Source of the DNA: JAXDLH01 sp034666705
GTDB taxonomy: Bacteria; Chloroflexota; UBA6077; SHYK01
DNA: 7,678 bases
Assembly (NCBI GenBank): GCA_034666705.1
Contig: JAXDLH010000204.1
Span: forward strand, 1 to 7,678
Direction of reading: 5' to 3'
Below are positions 1-6,751 of the stretch, one piece after another (within the stretch, counting starts at the first letter, position 1; each line of letters opens with the position of its first letter). A program made the position numbers and the translations under genes. The notes under the pieces are model-generated. The model searched no databases, had not been told where the DNA came from, and saw nothing but the letters and a program-made list of their open reading frames with translations.

Positions 1-776
1 TCCTTGGGCGCGGCGGGCTCCCGACCTGGCATGAATTCATCTGGATCACCCTCGCGATGCTCGGCGCGCGCACCCTGGCCATGTCGCTGAATCGCGTGAT
101 TGACCGCGAGATCGACCGCAGGAACCCGCGCACCGCCGGGCGGCCGATTCCGAGCGGCCGAATCTCGACGCGCAGCGTAGTGCTGGTAAGTGTCGCCTCG
201 GGCGTGCTGCTGTTCGTCTCCGCCTGGGAGCTGAACGACCTGGCGGTGAAGCTCTTCCCGATCGCGCTTGTCTTCCTCGTCGGCTACCACTTCACCAAGC
301 GATTCACGTGGCTCTCACACGCGGTCCTGGGACTCACAGACGGCGCGGCCCCGGTGGGAGGCTGGGTCGCGGTGACCGGCCGGCTGGACCCACCCGCGAT
401 TCTGCTCGGGCTCGCCGTAGCGCTGTGGGTGGGCGGGTTCGATCTGATCTATGCGTGCCAGGACGTGGAGTTCGACCGCGCGAACGGCCTGCACTCGGTG
501 CCGGCACGCTTCGGGGTGCCAACGGCCGTGTGGATGGCGCGCGCCTGGCACGCTGGCACGATCGCGTGTCTGGCCGCGGTCGGCGCGACGCTTGGGCTCG
601 GCGTCCTCTTCTGGATCGGCTGGACCGTCGCTGCGCTGCTCCTCGCCTTCGAGCACGCGATCGTGACGCCGACCGACCTCTCACGTCTCGACGTGGCCTT
701 CTTCAACGTCAACGGCTACCTCGCCGTCGTAGTCTTCGGCTTCACCTTCGTCTCGGTGCTGATGCGGTCAGGATGA
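1..776 (+). CDS. ubiA: UbiA-family polyprenyltransferase (MqnP/ubiA_other type), 5'-truncated
   Basis: An integral-membrane enzyme that attaches a polyprenyl chain to an aromatic ring. The open frame begins at base 3, continues from outside the window, and ends in TGA at 774-776, leaving 257 residues. UbiA proteins usually have about 290, so roughly 30-40 N-terminal residues are missing; the ATG at 57 is internal. Both Asp-rich prenyl-diphosphate/Mg2+ motifs are visible: N30-x3-D34-x3-D38 followed by NPRTAGRPIPSG, and D154-x3-D158 in YACQDVEFDRANGLHSVPAR (visible-part numbering). Several hydrophobic helices separate them. The signatures LTDGAAPVGGWVAVTG and GFDLIYACQD resemble the ubiA_other subgroup, which includes MqnP of the futalosine menaquinone pathway. 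The substrate could instead be 4-hydroxybenzoate; no other quinone gene is in view to decide. The next gene is convergent, 66 bp away, and I see no U-tract terminator between them. Confidence 0.9.
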   Translation, partial: LGRGGLPTWHEFIWITLAMLGARTLAMSLNRVIDREIDRRNPRTAGRPIPSGRISTRSVVLVSVASGVLLFVSAWELNDLAVKLFPIALVFLVGYHFTKRFTWLSHAVLGLTDGAAPVGGWVAVTGRLDPPAILLGLAVALWVGGFDLIYACQDVEFDRANGLHSVPARFGVPTAVWMARAWHAGTIACLAAVGATLGLGVLFWIGWTVAALLLAFEHAIVTPTDLSRLDVAFFNVNGYLAVVVFGFTFVSVLMRSG

Positions 777-842
777 TTGTGGCGCTCCCCAATCCCATAA
801 CGTGACACTGAGCCGTTCCGCAAAGCAGGTCGTCGGCCGCGC

Positions 843-2900
843 CTACGGCCTGTCACCGGAGAGCTGCCGCGCGAGGGTCAGCGGGTCGGAGGTTGGCAGC
901 TCGCAGGTGAACTGGCGGCAGACGTAGGCCGCCGGCTGGCCGTTCACGAGCGGCCGGTCGCGGAGGAGGGGAATGGCTCGCAAGGCCGCTTCGTCGCTGG
1001 GAGCCGCGAGCGCGGCCACGACGTCCGGCTGGTAGCCATGGTTGAGTACCGCGATGAGTTGCCTGGTCTCAGCGGCGACCGGATCGCCGACGATTGCGAC
1101 CTCCCGCGGCGGCGCTAAATACAACTCCAGCGCATCGAGCAGATTGCCTATGCCCACTGCATGCTGCGCCATGAGCTCGCCCATCGACTCGAACACCGTC
1201 CGGGCGATCTCTTCGTAGCGGCTCTCGCCGGTGAGCGCCCACAGCCGCAGCAGCACGTGAGTGGCAAGCGAGGTACCTGAGGGCGTGGCGTTATCCCAGG
1301 TGTCACGCGGCCGCGCGACGAGCGCCTCCGCGTCGCGGGGAGCGTCGAAGAAGACGTGGGCGTCGGCATCCCAGAACAGGTCGAGCATGCAGTCGGCGAT
1401 CTCGCGCGCCGCCTCGTACCAGCGCGGCTCGAATGTGGCCTGGTACAGCGCAAGCAGTCCATCGGCCACTGCGGCGTAGTCGTCGAGGAAGCCGTCGATC
1501 TTCGCCTCGCCGTCCTTGTACACGCGGCGCATGCGGCCGTCGCGCCACATCTCGCGGAGCAGAAACGCAGCGTTCGCCTCAGCGACCTCACGATCGACTG
1601 GCCGCTCGAGCACCCGCGCCGCCTCCGCGTACGTGCGCAGCATGAACCCATTCCACGAGGCGAGCACCTTGTCATCGCGGGCAGGCGGCACGCGTCCTAC
1701 CCGTGCTTCCCGCAGCCGCGTTTGACCGTTGACCACCGCGTCGGCGAGCCGCTCCAGGTCGACCCCCAACTCGCGGGCGACGGCCTCGGCGTTGAGCGGC
1801 GCGGTGAGGATGTTCTTCCCCTCGAAGTTGCCGGCCTCGGTCACGCGGTAGTAGCGGTTCAAGATGCCCACGTCGTCTGGCCCGACGACCGCCTCGATCT
1901 CGCCGGGCGTCCACACGTAGTACTTGCCCTCCTCGCCCTCGCTATCGGCGTCAAGCGTGCTGTAAAAGCCGCCGCTCGGGTCGCGCATGTCGCGGCTCAC
2001 CCAGTCGAGCGTCTCCTCGACGATACGACGGTAGAACCACGCGTCGGCGATCTGGAACGCATGGAGGTACGCGCGGGCGAGCAGCGCATTGTCGTAGAGC
2101 ATCTTCTCGAAGTGCGGCACCAACCACAAGTTGTCGACCGAATAGCGATGGAAGCCACCGCCGATCTGGTCGTACATACCGCCGGTAGCCATGCGCTGCA
2201 GCGTGAGCTCGACGATCTGGCGCGGCATCGCCTCACCCGTCCGGTGGTGCTCGTGGAGCAGAAAGTCGAGCGCCATCGCCTGCGGGAACTTCGGGGCGCC
2301 GCCGAAGCCGCCATGCTCGCGATCGAACTGCTGGGCGAGCGACGCCGCGGCCGATTCCAGGACGCGTTCACTCAACTGGCCGCTCGGCGCGCTGGCGAGG
2401 GTCTGCATCTTGATGAACTCGGCGACGTTGCCGGCCTGCTCTACGACGCGCAGGCGGTCGTTGCGATACGTATCGGACACGGCGGTGAGGACCCGCTTGA
2501 AGCTGGGCATGTTCATGCGGTCGGTCGGCGGAAAATAGGTGCCGCCATGAAACGGCCGGCCGTCCGGCGTGAGGAAGACCGTCATCGGCCAGCCTCCGCT
2601 GCCCGTCATGCCTTGCACGGCAGTCATGTAAATCTGGTCGAGGTCGGGCCGCTCCTCCCGGTCGACTTTGATGCTGACAAACCGCTCGTTCATCAGCGCG
2701 GCCGTCGCTTCGTCTTCGAACGACTCACGCTCCATCACATGGCACCAATGGCACGCCGAGTAGCCGATGCTCAGCAGCACGGGCTTGTCGTCGGCGCGCG
2801 CGCGGGCGAACGCCTCCTCACCCCAGGGATACCAATCGACCGGATTGTGGGCATGCTGGCGCAGGTAGGGGCTGCTCTCGTCGATCAGGCGGTTCGGCAT
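843..2900 (-). CDS. yyaL: DUF255 thioredoxin-domain protein (YyaL/SPATA20 family)
   Basis: A full-length 685-residue member of the DUF255 family: an N-terminal thioredoxin-like domain (Thioredox_DsbH) joined to an (alpha/alpha)6-barrel resembling N-acylglucosamine 2-epimerases and glycosidases. The start is ATG at 2900, because the family N-terminus reads MPNRLIDESSPYLRQHAHNP and a GGAG lies 8 nt upstream; the ATG 36 nt further upstream adds residues unlike the family. The redox-type motif C50-H-W-C53 sits in SIGYSACHWCHVMERESF. The cis-Pro loop region GGWPMTVFLTP is near 102-112 and GGTYFPP at 119-125. The barrel shows KFPQAMALDFLL, GGGFHRYSVD and VPHFEKMLYDNALL. The C-terminus ends in the family-typical Cys pair C661 and C666. 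There is no signal peptide, so it is probably cytoplasmic. The physiological role is unsettled: a redox or sugar-isomerase function is inferred from fold only. It is transcribed divergently from citrate synthase. Confidence 0.93.
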   Translation of the reverse strand: MPNRLIDESSPYLRQHAHNPVDWYPWGEEAFARARADDKPVLLSIGYSACHWCHVMERESFEDEATAALMNERFVSIKVDREERPDLDQIYMTAVQGMTGSGGWPMTVFLTPDGRPFHGGTYFPPTDRMNMPSFKRVLTAVSDTYRNDRLRVVEQAGNVAEFIKMQTLASAPSGQLSERVLESAAASLAQQFDREHGGFGGAPKFPQAMALDFLLHEHHRTGEAMPRQIVELTLQRMATGGMYDQIGGGFHRYSVDNLWLVPHFEKMLYDNALLARAYLHAFQIADAWFYRRIVEETLDWVSRDMRDPSGGFYSTLDADSEGEEGKYYVWTPGEIEAVVGPDDVGILNRYYRVTEAGNFEGKNILTAPLNAEAVARELGVDLERLADAVVNGQTRLREARVGRVPPARDDKVLASWNGFMLRTYAEAARVLERPVDREVAEANAAFLLREMWRDGRMRRVYKDGEAKIDGFLDDYAAVADGLLALYQATFEPRWYEAAREIADCMLDLFWDADAHVFFDAPRDAEALVARPRDTWDNATPSGTSLATHVLLRLWALTGESRYEEIARTVFESMGELMAQHAVGIGNLLDALELYLAPPREVAIVGDPVAAETRQLIAVLNHGYQPDVVAALAAPSDEAALRAIPLLRDRPLVNGQPAAYVCRQFTCELPTSDPLTLARQLSGDRP

Positions 2901-2908
2901 GACGCGCG

Positions 2909-2912
2909 CTCC
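2909..2912 (-). promoter_or_regulatory. Ribosome binding site of the DUF255 gene
   Basis: GGAG on the minus strand, 8 nt before the ATG at 2900-2898. It supports the internal ATG, which begins the conserved MPNRL sequence, over the upstream ATG at 2936. Confidence 0.55.
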
Positions 2913-2962
2913 GGGCGGGCCATCGACGGCCAGCACCTACAAGGGTAGCAAGAATGCCGTTG

Positions 2963-2968
2963 TATACT
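2963..2968 (+). promoter_or_regulatory. Possible -10 element for citrate synthase
   Basis: TATACT matches the sigma-70 -10 consensus at 5 of 6 positions and is preceded directly by TG. It lies 38 nt before the citrate synthase ATG, giving an untranslated leader of about 30 nt that includes the Shine-Dalgarno. No convincing -35 lies 16-18 bp upstream, so the call rests on the -10 alone. The core GTATAC is palindromic, and a minus-strand use for the divergent DUF255 gene cannot be excluded. Confidence 0.35.
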
Positions 2969-2993
2969 CTGAGCTTGGCGTGCTCATACCTGG

Positions 2994-3000
2994 GGAGGAG
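2994..3000 (+). promoter_or_regulatory. Ribosome binding site of citrate synthase
   Basis: GGAGGAG, 6 nt before the ATG at 3007. This strong Shine-Dalgarno fixes the start and rules out the in-frame ATG at 2899, which would overlap the start codon of the DUF255 gene and add 36 atypical residues. Confidence 0.85.
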
Positions 3001-3006
3001 ACGAGA

Positions 3007-4125
3007 ATGGTTGCCAACGCCGGCCTCGAGGATGTGGTCGTCGGCCCGTCCACAATCTGCGACGTAAACGGTACGACCGGCCAACTGATCTACCGTGGCT
3101 ACGATATCCACGACCTGGTGCAGAACGTCACGTTCGAAGAGGTCGTGTACCTCCTCTGGAACGACGATCTCCCGAACCGCGCGCAGCTCGACGAGCTGAA
3201 TAGCCAGCTTCGCAACAATCGCGCATTGCCGCCGCAGGTGATCGACCTCCTCAAGTCGCTCCCCAAGAGTGCGAACGGCATGGACACCTTGCGGACCGCA
3301 GTCTCCCTCCTCGGCATCTACGACCCCGACGGGCGCGACAGCTCACTGGAGTCGACTCGCCGCAAGGCAATCCGCCTCACCTCGCAGATCCCCACGGTCG
3401 TGGCCCACCTCCATCGCATCCGCGAGGGCAAGGAGATCGTGCCACCGGACCCGTCACTGGGCCACGCGGCGAACTTCCTCTTCATGATGTTCGGCGATCG
3501 CCCCGACGACTACGCGGCGCATACGCTCGACGTTGCGCTAACGCTGCACGCAGACCACGAATACAACGCGTCCACATTCTCCGCCCGGGTCACGATCGCC
3601 ACCCTCTCCGATCTGTACGACGCCATTACCGCCGCGATCGGCACCCTTTCGGGCCCGCTGCACGGTGGTGCGAATGAACAGGTCATGCTGATGCTCCAGA
3701 AGATCGGCAGCGAGGACAAGGCGACCCAGTGGATTCGCGATGCACTTGCCCGTCGCGACCGCATCATGGGCTTCGGCCACCGGGTGTACAAGACGGACGA
3801 CCCACGTGCGGTGGAGTTGAAAGGCATGTCGCGCGAGCTTGGGGAGCGCACCGGCCAGCCGCAGTGGTACCGCATGTCCGAGAAGGTGCAAGAGGTCGTC
3901 AAGGAGGAGAAGGGGCTGTATGCCAACGTCGACTTCTATTCGGCGTCGACGTACTACGTCATGGGTATCCCCATCGACCTCTATACGCCGCTCTTCGCGG
4001 TAAGCCGCATCTCTGGCTGGACCGCGCACGTGATGGAACAGCTAGAGAATAACCGCTTGATCCGCCCGCGCTCGGAGTACATGGGCCCCACGGATCGCAA
4101 GGTCAAGCCCATCGACCAGCGCTAA
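3007..4125 (+). CDS. gltA: Citrate synthase (type II, Gram-positive-like)
   Basis: Condenses acetyl-CoA with oxaloacetate to citrate plus CoA, the entry step of the TCA cycle, in the cytoplasm. The 372-residue protein matches the short (about 370 aa) citrate synthases of Gram-positive bacteria and archaea. The catalytic triad is in place: H219 in SGPLHGGANE, H258 in MGFGHRVYKTDDPRA and D309 in YANVDFYSA. The signature HADHEYNASTFSARV spans 181-195, with H184. The C-terminus carries GWTAHVMEQ and RPRSEYMGP, as in the family. The start at 3007 is chosen from GGAGGAG 6 nt upstream. Some close relatives act as 2-methylcitrate synthases (PrpC). No prp genes are visible here and the gene stands alone, so citrate synthase is preferred. 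A perfect 16-bp hairpin begins 15 nt after the stop codon. Confidence 0.96.
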   Translation: MVANAGLEDVVVGPSTICDVNGTTGQLIYRGYDIHDLVQNVTFEEVVYLLWNDDLPNRAQLDELNSQLRNNRALPPQVIDLLKSLPKSANGMDTLRTAVSLLGIYDPDGRDSSLESTRRKAIRLTSQIPTVVAHLHRIREGKEIVPPDPSLGHAANFLFMMFGDRPDDYAAHTLDVALTLHADHEYNASTFSARVTIATLSDLYDAITAAIGTLSGPLHGGANEQVMLMLQKIGSEDKATQWIRDALARRDRIMGFGHRVYKTDDPRAVELKGMSRELGERTGQPQWYRMSEKVQEVVKEEKGLYANVDFYSASTYYVMGIPIDLYTPLFAVSRISGWTAHVMEQLENNRLIRPRSEYMGPTDRKVKPIDQR

Positions 4126-4140
4126 ATCCTGGCAGGAACG

Positions 4141-4175
4141 GCGAATGGCGGGTACCGACGGTACCCGCCATTCGC
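4141..4175 (+). terminator. Perfect 16-bp hairpin after citrate synthase, no U-tract
   Basis: GCGAATGGCGGGTACC (4141-4156) is exactly complementary to GGTACCCGCCATTCGC (4160-4175) around a three-base GAC loop. It begins 15 nt after the citrate synthase stop and precedes the promoter of the ABC operon, the place expected for a terminator or mRNA 3'-end stabiliser. The following bases, GTATCACAG, are not T-rich, so it is not a canonical intrinsic terminator. A U-tract-less terminator or an RNase-blocking stem is inferred from position and stability. Confidence 0.6.
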
Positions 4176-4221
4176 GTATCACAGTCATGTCTAAGCGGCC
4201 ACCAGTCCCCGAGTTCCATCC

Positions 4222-4250
4222 CTGCCACCCTGGTACACTTGTTCTATAAC
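4222..4250 (+). promoter_or_regulatory. Probable promoter region of the ABC export operon
   Basis: Two overlapping readings are possible. One is a -35 CTGCCA (4222-4227, 4/6 match) with a 17-bp spacer and -10 TATAAC (4245-4250); it would start transcription near 4257 and leave a leader of only about 11 nt. The other is an extended -10, TGG followed by TACACT (4231-4239), starting near 4246 and leaving the Shine-Dalgarno comfortably inside the transcript. Either would drive the ATPase and permease genes independently of citrate synthase. Confidence 0.45.
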
Positions 4251-4255
4251 TCGCC

Positions 4256-4262
4256 AGGGAGG
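4256..4262 (+). promoter_or_regulatory. Ribosome binding site of the ABC ATPase
   Basis: AGGGAGG, 5 nt before the GTG at 4268. It supports a GTG start and therefore an N-terminal extension of about 20 residues before the nucleotide-binding domain begins (IIRVEVLRKTFG). Confidence 0.75.
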
Positions 4263-4267
4263 CGCCG

Positions 4268-5074
4268 GTGGCCGCCGCGGAGCTCGCATCTTTTTCTCCA
4301 GCAGCCGAGCCCGACACCCATGACATCATTCGCGTCGAGGTGTTGCGGAAGACGTTCGGCTCGCTCGTCGCGGTCGATGGCATCTCGTTCACCGTCCGAC
4401 GCGGCGAGGTGTTCGGCATCCTCGGTCAGAACGGCGCCGGCAAGACCACCACGCTCGAGATCATCGAGACGCTGCAAAAGCCAACCTCGGGCACGGTGCT
4501 GGTCGACGGCATCGACGTCGTGCGCGATCCGTGGGCCGTCAAGTCGCGCATCGGCGTGCAGTTGCAATCGGCCGGCTTCTACCCCGAGTTAAGCCTCGTC
4601 CAACTGTTGGACTTCTTCGCCGCGCTCTACAACGTGCACGTCGATCCGATGGCGCTGCTGCGGCGCTTCCAGCTCGTGGACAAGGCGAAGAGCTACTACA
4701 ACACCCTCTCCGGTGGCCAGAAGCAGCGCTTCTCGCTCGCCACCACGCTGCTCCACCATCCGCGCGTCATCTTCCTCGACGAGCCGACCACGGGGCTCGA
4801 CCCGCAAGCGCGCGCGAATCTCTGGGATCTGGCGCGGGAGATCAAGGCCGAAGGGGTAACGATCGTGCTGACGACCCACTACATGGAGGAGGCAGAGCAA
4901 CTGTGCGATCGCCTCGCCATCATGGATCAAGGGCACATCGTGCGTACTGGCACGCCACAATCCATGATCGAAGAGCTGCTGGCGACGGGCTTCCGCAAGC
5001 CCGTTATTCGGCAGGAAGCTACTCTGGAAGACGTGTTCCTCTCGCTCACTGGCAGGAGTCTGCGCGATGATTGA
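4268..5074 (+). CDS. ABC-2 type exporter, ATP-binding protein (DrrA/CcmA-like)
   Basis: The 268-residue ATPase subunit of an ABC exporter, acting at the cytoplasmic face of the membrane with the permease encoded next. All nucleotide-binding motifs are intact: Walker A GQNGAGKT (53-60, K59), Q-loop Q100, signature LSGGQ (147-151), Walker B VIFLDEP (D171, catalytic E172), D-loop GLD, and switch H204 in LTTHYMEEAE. The tail EATLEDVFLSLTGRSLRDD is typical of the drug- and multidrug-resistance DrrA/CcmA group. Translation starts at GTG, positioned by AGGGAGG 5 nt upstream. Its stop overlaps the permease start by 8 bp, indicating translational coupling in one operon. The substrate cannot be read from sequence; relatives export antibiotics, lipids or polysaccharides. 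Confidence 0.93.
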   Translation: MAAAELASFSPAAEPDTHDIIRVEVLRKTFGSLVAVDGISFTVRRGEVFGILGQNGAGKTTTLEIIETLQKPTSGTVLVDGIDVVRDPWAVKSRIGVQLQSAGFYPELSLVQLLDFFAALYNVHVDPMALLRRFQLVDKAKSYYNTLSGGQKQRFSLATTLLHHPRVIFLDEPTTGLDPQARANLWDLAREIKAEGVTIVLTTHYMEEAEQLCDRLAIMDQGHIVRTGTPQSMIEELLATGFRKPVIRQEATLEDVFLSLTGRSLRDD

Positions 5075-6176
5075 CACCACTACGACACCAAGCCCAGCCG
5101 GCGCCACCGACGTGAAGCCAAGTGAGCTGCGCAGCCTGTGGGCGCTCACGAAATATCCGTTTCTCGCCATGATGCGCAACGTCTCGACGTTCGCGTTCGG
5201 CTTCCTCTTCCCGATTGTCTTCATTGCCGTGTTTGGCTTGATCGGCAATGGATCGGGTGGCGGTCTCCGCCTCGGGATCACGTCCGAGAGCGCCGCGCAG
5301 CCCGCCGGCCAGACGATCGCCCAACTGTCCGGCGTGACCCCGGTACAGGGGAGCTCGGCCGAACTTGAGAAGCAGCTCCAGCTCGGCAAGCTGGAGGGGA
5401 TCGTCGACGTTCAGGGCTCGCGCGTCGTGTTGCAGGTCAACTCGGCGAGCCCGCAGGGTCAGGTCGCCCGGCTGTGGATCCAGAGCACGATCGACCAGTT
5501 GAACCTTGCCGCGTTGGCGCCGGCCTCTCTGCCGTATTCACTCGACGTGACCCAGGTCGCGGGGCGCCGCGACCGCTATATCGACTTTGCGCTGCCGGGG
5601 CAGATCGGATTCGCACTGCTCTCCACGGCGATCTTTGGCACCGTCTTCGGGTTGCTGTACCTCAAGAAGGCGTTAATTCTGAAGCGCCTCTTCGCCACGC
5701 CGGTGCACGGGATCACAATTTTGCTGGGCCAGGGACTCGCGCGGCTGGTGATGGCCGTGCTGCAAGTGCTGCTGATCCTGGGCGTCGGCGTGATCGGCTT
5801 CGGCTTCCAGTTGGCGAACGGCTGGGTGACGTTCGTCGAGATGGTGCTGCTATCGGTCCTCGGACTGTTCGTCTTCCTTGGCTTTGGGCTCTTCATCGCG
5901 GGCCGTACGAACGACGAGAATGCCGCGTCGCCGATCACCAACCTGGTCACGCTGCCGCAGTTCCTGCTCAGCGGCGTTTTCTTCTCGACTGACGTGTTCC
6001 CCGGGTGGGTGCAGGCGATCGCCAACGTGCTGCCGCTCACGCTGTTCAATAGCGCCATGCGCCAGATCGCCGCGGAAGGCGTCGGCCTGGGCGATGTCCT
6101 CCCGGCAATCCTGGGCCTCTGTGTTTGGGCGGCGATCGCCTACGCCGCCACCGCGCGCACCTTCAAGTGGGTATAG
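5067..6176 (+). CDS. ABC-2 type exporter, permease protein
   Basis: A 369-residue membrane subunit partnering the upstream ATPase. The topology resembles ABC-2 permeases. A cytoplasmic N-terminus leads to a first helix near 41-59 (TFAFGFLFPIVFIAVFGLI). An extracytoplasmic domain of roughly 110 residues follows (about 60-172). Five further hydrophobic segments lie near 177-198, 222-246, 256-278, 290-307 and 344-362. The segment TNLVTLPQFLLSGVFFSTDVF and the following LPLTLFNSAMRQ match the conserved ABC2_membrane core, where a helix near PxxxLSGxFF precedes the last loop. The start is ATG at 5067, with AGGAG (5054-5058) 8 nt upstream inside the ATPase gene. The large loop between helices 1 and 2 fits the longer ABC2_membrane_3/YhgE-like group rather than short DrrB. 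The substrate is unknown. Confidence 0.9.
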   Translation: MIDTTTTPSPAGATDVKPSELRSLWALTKYPFLAMMRNVSTFAFGFLFPIVFIAVFGLIGNGSGGGLRLGITSESAAQPAGQTIAQLSGVTPVQGSSAELEKQLQLGKLEGIVDVQGSRVVLQVNSASPQGQVARLWIQSTIDQLNLAALAPASLPYSLDVTQVAGRRDRYIDFALPGQIGFALLSTAIFGTVFGLLYLKKALILKRLFATPVHGITILLGQGLARLVMAVLQVLLILGVGVIGFGFQLANGWVTFVEMVLLSVLGLFVFLGFGLFIAGRTNDENAASPITNLVTLPQFLLSGVFFSTDVFPGWVQAIANVLPLTLFNSAMRQIAAEGVGLGDVLPAILGLCVWAAIAYAATARTFKWV

Positions 6177-6248
6177 AGGCACTCGCGTCCACTCTCCGCT
6201 GATGCGAGCAGACAGCCCAGATTCAGGAGCGGGAATCCGTCGGCAATG

Positions 6249-6635
6249 CTAGCCTCGACGCCGCACCACTCCGCGTAGCGTGCGTGCGATCAGGAGCATG
6301 CCCGCGATCACCAGCACGAGGCGCAAGAGGCTGTTCACGTCGTAGATCGGCCGGATGTGGGTACCGTCAGGCCCTATCTCGATCACGGCCACCGGCACGG
6401 CCGAAACGCCGCCACCTCCGCCGCCCCCGATCCCACTCCCGACTTCGGCGCCGTCCGGGCCGGATCCACTCCCACCACCAAAGCCGAAGCCGTAGCTCAC
6501 CCGGGCGACCGGGATAATCGTGTGGTCACCCTGCACCACTGGCGTTCCGTACACCACCTCGACGTTCGCGCCGTTGCGCACCGTGTCAGTCACCCGCCGC
6601 GCGATTTCATTCTGGGGTGCGGAGTCCTCGTTCAT
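6249..6635 (-). CDS. ytfJ: YtfJ/GerW-family protein with C-terminal membrane segment
   Basis: A 128-residue protein of the Spore_YtfJ (GerW) family, recognised by the order of its parts. An amphipathic N-terminal helix is followed by NVEVVYGTPVVQGDHTIIPVARVSYGFGFGGG, a Gly-rich linker with seven consecutive glycines (70-76), then VSAVPVAVIEIGPDGTHIRPI. Bacillus GerW is needed for germination-related lytic enzyme function, but the family is widespread in non-sporulating bacteria where its job is unknown. Unlike the Bacillus form, this protein ends in a hydrophobic helix (about 103-119, LLRLVLVIAGMLLIART) and a basic tail (RGVVRRRG), suggesting a tail-anchored membrane protein. The start is firm: AGGAGGAG lies 5 nt upstream of the ATG. 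It is convergent with the ABC operon (72 bp gap) and divergent from the ribD leader. It shows no obvious functional link to either. Confidence 0.85.
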   Translation of the reverse strand: MNEDSAPQNEIARRVTDTVRNGANVEVVYGTPVVQGDHTIIPVARVSYGFGFGGGSGSGPDGAEVGSGIGGGGGGGVSAVPVAVIEIGPDGTHIRPIYDVNSLLRLVLVIAGMLLIARTLRGVVRRRG

Positions 6636-6640
6636 GGTCG

Positions 6641-6648
6641 CTCCTCCT
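6641..6648 (-). promoter_or_regulatory. Ribosome binding site of the YtfJ-family gene
   Basis: AGGAGGAG on the minus strand, 5 nt before the ATG at 6635. It is one of the strongest Shine-Dalgarno sequences in the window and confirms that this small frame is expressed. Confidence 0.8.
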
Positions 6649-6701
6649 CAACTCCGGCCTCCGCCTCGCCTCAAATACTGTTGCACACCCGGCGACGGTT
6701 C

Positions 6702-6730
6702 TTGACGGCCTCCGGAGGGCGGGGTATAAC
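6702..6730 (+). promoter_or_regulatory. Sigma-70-type promoter of the FMN riboswitch-ribD transcript
   Basis: The -35 is TTGACG (6702-6707, 5/6 match). An exact 17-bp spacer separates it from the -10 TATAAC (6725-6730, 5/6 match). Transcription should begin near 6737, about 20 nt upstream of the P1 helix of the FMN aptamer, exactly where a riboswitch leader needs it. This is the best promoter match in the window. Confidence 0.8.
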
Positions 6731-6751
6731 AGTTGCATAACCGAAGAATAG

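Noticed and set aside
835..850. GGCCG/CGGCC hairpin between the convergent ubiA and DUF255 genes
   Set aside because: Five pairs, overlaps the DUF255 stop codon and lacks a T-run on either strand; likely chance in GC-rich sequence.
2901..2936. Extended DUF255 start at 2936
   Set aside because: The 12 extra residues are unlike the family, and GGAG precedes the ATG at 2900, where the conserved MPNRL sequence begins.
1356..2948. A 530-codon open frame on the + strand, antisense to the DUF255 gene
   Set aside because: It lies almost wholly opposite a strongly recognised family gene, its translation is rich in Arg, His and Val with no recognisable motif, and long antisense frames are expected in GC-rich coding DNA.
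2899..3006. N-terminal extension of citrate synthase from the in-frame ATG at 2899
   Set aside because: The start would overlap the divergent gene's start codon, the added residues do not resemble the family, and GGAGGAG 6 nt before 3007 marks the real start.
3510..4029. Two overlapping minus-strand frames opposite citrate synthase
   Set aside because: They are shadows of a gene with an intact catalytic triad and show no domain signature of their own.
6182..6208. CTCGC...GCGAG inverted repeat after the ABC permease as a terminator
   Set aside because: Only five pairs with a long loop and no T-run; not enough to call.
6677..6733. ACTGTT / AACAGT short inverted repeat flanking the riboswitch promoter as an operator
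   Set aside because: Six bases separated by about 45 bp is expected by chance, and riboswitch control already explains regulation.
6284..6740. Plus-strand frames opposite the YtfJ-family gene and running into the ribD promoter
   Set aside because: The composition is low-complexity Arg/Pro/Ser, the mirror of the Gly-rich minus-strand gene, and the latter has a strong Shine-Dalgarno and family match.
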